DNA of 37,008 nt from positions 1-37,008 of the forward strand of contig JAGOHA010000025.1 in the NCBI GenBank assembly GCA_017996395.1. The letters run 5' to 3'. Below the pieces are notes generated by a model, which did no database searches, was not told where the DNA came from, and saw nothing but the letters and a program-made list of their open reading frames with translations. The translations under genes and the position numbers were made by a program. The DNA is from Acidobacteriota bacterium. GTDB lineage: Bacteria > Acidobacteriota > JAAYUB01. Shown piece by piece: positions 35,635 to 37,008 of the stretch (positions are counted from its first letter, which is position 1; each line of letters begins with the position of its first letter).

Positions 35635-35810
35635 ATTTTTGGAGCCCAATCGGTTGTAATGTGATTGTTGATGTTCGATGATTGAGCATCTGAACTCGTA
35701 GCGGTGATCACGATCGATGAGCTGGATACAGTCTGAATGAAAATAGTGATGAGTCCAAATCAGTTGAAGCAATCGTTTAAAGCCGATTGAACATCATTAA
35801 GGAGACTGGT

Positions 35811-36590
35811 ATGTCTGTTGTCGACAAGATCATCTGGGGTTTGATCTTTCTCGCTGTTGCCGGCATTCAGTTTGTTTTATCTCCGCACCAGTCAACTCCG
35901 TTTAAAGTTAGAGGAGTTTTTATCGGCGGCGTAATTTTCACCGGAATCGCCCTCTGGATTTTTTTTAAAGCGTGGCGGAATCGACAGCATCTTGGAAAAG
36001 GACCTTGCGATCTTTGCGGTCGGCAGGCCCGCCCACTCAAGGTGTACCGGGTGATAGGCAAAGCTCCAGATGATTCCATCCACATCGTCTGCTGGATCTG
36101 CGAGATGCAAAAATATCTCTTCCTGCTTGTCTGCGCAGCGCTCGTAGTAGGTCTTGGTTATGTTATCGACGCGCTGAAAGTGTACTTTCCAAGCGGCCGC
36201 GAATCCATCATGTCGCCCGACCGATACGATCCTTATATAACCATCGGAATCATCGCTTGGCTGGTGGGCAGCATATCCCTGTACTTCCTGGTCAGATCCA
36301 TGCTGCCTGCCGAAATTCTGAGACGCAGGGCTTCTGAATCGGAGATTAAACCGTATGACCCGGAATCCGAGATCTTCGCCCGGTTGCAAGAGCTCAACGC
36401 AGAATTGATGGCCTGGACCCACGACGACGGCTTGCCCAAGTTGGAACAGCTAAATCTCGAAGCCAGGAAAATTGGTCGGGTCCTCCACCGCGAAGGAGGC
36501 AAGGAGCGCATGCTGGAGGTTTTCAGAGCGCTGGATCTGGGCCGCCCCATCGAGAGCGCTTGGGATGGAATCGGGCAGTGGCGGGGGTAA
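35811..36590 (+). CDS. Unrecognised membrane protein with two CxxC pairs
   Basis: 259 residues, no family recognised. Two N-terminal membrane helices (~6-24 and 36-53) are followed by a small zinc-ribbon-like segment with C66/C69 (CDLCG) and C94/C97 (CWIC), then two more helices (~102-119 and 140-160) and a charged helical cytoplasmic tail to the end. The ATG at 35811-35813 has AAGGAG six bases upstream, a strong start. Base composition is visibly less GC-rich than the rest of the window and codon third positions are mixed, while the flanks are repeat-rich; both point to recent acquisition or a different mutational history. The CxxC pairs could bind zinc or take part in redox chemistry. No neighbour gives a clue. 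Confidence 0.8.
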   Translation: MSVVDKIIWGLIFLAVAGIQFVLSPHQSTPFKVRGVFIGGVIFTGIALWIFFKAWRNRQHLGKGPCDLCGRQARPLKVYRVIGKAPDDSIHIVCWICEMQKYLFLLVCAALVVGLGYVIDALKVYFPSGRESIMSPDRYDPYITIGIIAWLVGSISLYFLVRSMLPAEILRRRASESEIKPYDPESEIFARLQELNAELMAWTHDDGLPKLEQLNLEARKIGRVLHREGGKERMLEVFRALDLGRPIESAWDGIGQWRG

Positions 36591-36803
36591 TTCGGCAGTA
36601 CCACCTGTGGTGACCGGGGTTGGCATCGCGATCATCGTCGCGGGGGTATTGGAAAAATGCACCCAAACTCACCGGATCACATGAATTCGGTTAATACCTA
36701 CTGAAACACAACCTCCCTCGCTGGTGGCTGGATCCCGATCCTCGGACATCGGACGTCAGCCAACGCTTCGCGCGGAGCGCTCTGGATAGTGCGTGAGCAC
36801 CTT
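36591..36803. other. Gene-poor stretch before the terminal repeats
   Basis: No credible gene. The sequence is mixed in composition, with a short inverted repeat around ACCACCTGTGGT (36600-36611) and, near 36761-36792, a GCTTCGCGCGGAGCGCTCTGG segment (given in part) that resembles a degenerate arm of the palindromic repeats to its right. Confidence 0.5.
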
Positions 36804-36834
36804 GGAGTGCGGCGGCTGGACGCCGCTTTGGATT
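36804..36834 (+). repeat. Palindrome-cored repeat unit, forward copy
   Basis: The unit begins GGAGTGCG, has a GC-rich inverted core (GGCGGC...GCCGC) and ends GCTTTGGATT. The matching reverse-oriented copy lies at 36889-36919. Confidence 0.75.
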
Positions 36835-36888
36835 CCGGAACGGTTAGTTGATTTGCAACAGCAGTAAAATACAAAGACGCTCCGCGTC

Positions 36889-36919
36889 AATCCAAAGCGC
36901 AGTCGAGCCTGCGCACTCC
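36889..36919 (-). repeat. Palindrome-cored repeat unit, reverse copy
   Basis: On the minus strand it reads GGAGTGCGC, a diverged core, and GCGCTTTGGATT, matching the ends of the forward copy at 36804-36834 over about 20 positions. Confidence 0.75.
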
Positions 36920-36929
36920 ACGGCGCTTC

Positions 36930-37008
36930 GCGCTATCCAAAGACGCGTCCCGCGCCAATCCAGAGCGCAGCCGCCAACAGCGATGGAATGGTGTCGCGGA
37001 CTCCACAG
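36930..37008 (-). repeat. Further degenerate repeat arms at the right edge
   Basis: TATCCAAAGACGC (from about 36934), AATCCAGAGCGCAG (from about 36957) and CGGACTCCAC (near the end) are diverged arms of the same unit in reverse orientation, one with a 30-base insertion in its core. The cluster probably continues beyond the window. Confidence 0.55.

Overview
The window is a dense, high-GC bacterial chromosome segment that reads as an anaerobic, H2-using or respiratory bacterium. Evidence for this is a group 3-type [NiFe] hydrogenase fused by operon to HdrA/Qmo-like electron carriers, a membrane HdrDE-like oxidoreductase, an 11-haem cytochrome c with a cytochrome b tail, and a NapC-like multihaem cytochrome. 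Gene order in the housekeeping blocks and the intergenic repeats would fit Acidobacteriota or a neighbouring anaerobic phylum. That placement is a guess from general knowledge and nothing in the window proves it.

Layout. 1-8067 (minus strand) is a proteostasis block: tRNA-Lys(CUU), tRNA-Leu(UAG), tig, clpP, clpX, lon, engB and rho (rho runs off the left edge), with a strong promoter in front of the tRNAs and no clear terminator inside. 8109-10703 (plus) holds a membrane Fe-S oxidoreductase resembling ETF:menaquinone oxidoreductases, behind a good sigma70 promoter, and a small SHOCT-like membrane protein. 10794-20796 (minus) is the centre of interest: hdrA, mvhD, mvhG, mvhA, a short second hdrA, a small winged-helix gene, a QmoC-like HdrC-HdrE fusion and a hydrogenase maturation protease, followed by an orphan histidine kinase. 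It has its own promoter and a palindromic leader. No HdrB (CCG subunit) is present in it, so heterodisulfide is unlikely to be the acceptor. The simplest reading is H2 oxidation feeding a membrane quinone site, possibly with flavin-based bifurcation to ferredoxin.

21073-24780 (minus) holds rplU-rpmA behind a perfect consensus promoter and closed by an intrinsic terminator, then obg-nadD-rsfS and a sigma54 activator lacking a sensor domain. 24799-28348 is a divergent pair of multihaem cytochromes. 28410-35351 carries a Nudix hydrolase, a cysteine-rich MerR regulator, a beta-CASP RNase-like protein (convergent, overlapping), then proS, a TGS-domain uridine-kinase-like protein and a hexapeptide acyltransferase.

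From 35340 to the right end the character changes: lower GC, three families of short tandem repeats, one unrecognised membrane protein with two CxxC pairs, and diverged palindromic repeats in both orientations. Many genes in the left block (engB, lon, clpP, tig) start with GTG, supported by well-placed Shine-Dalgarno sequences.
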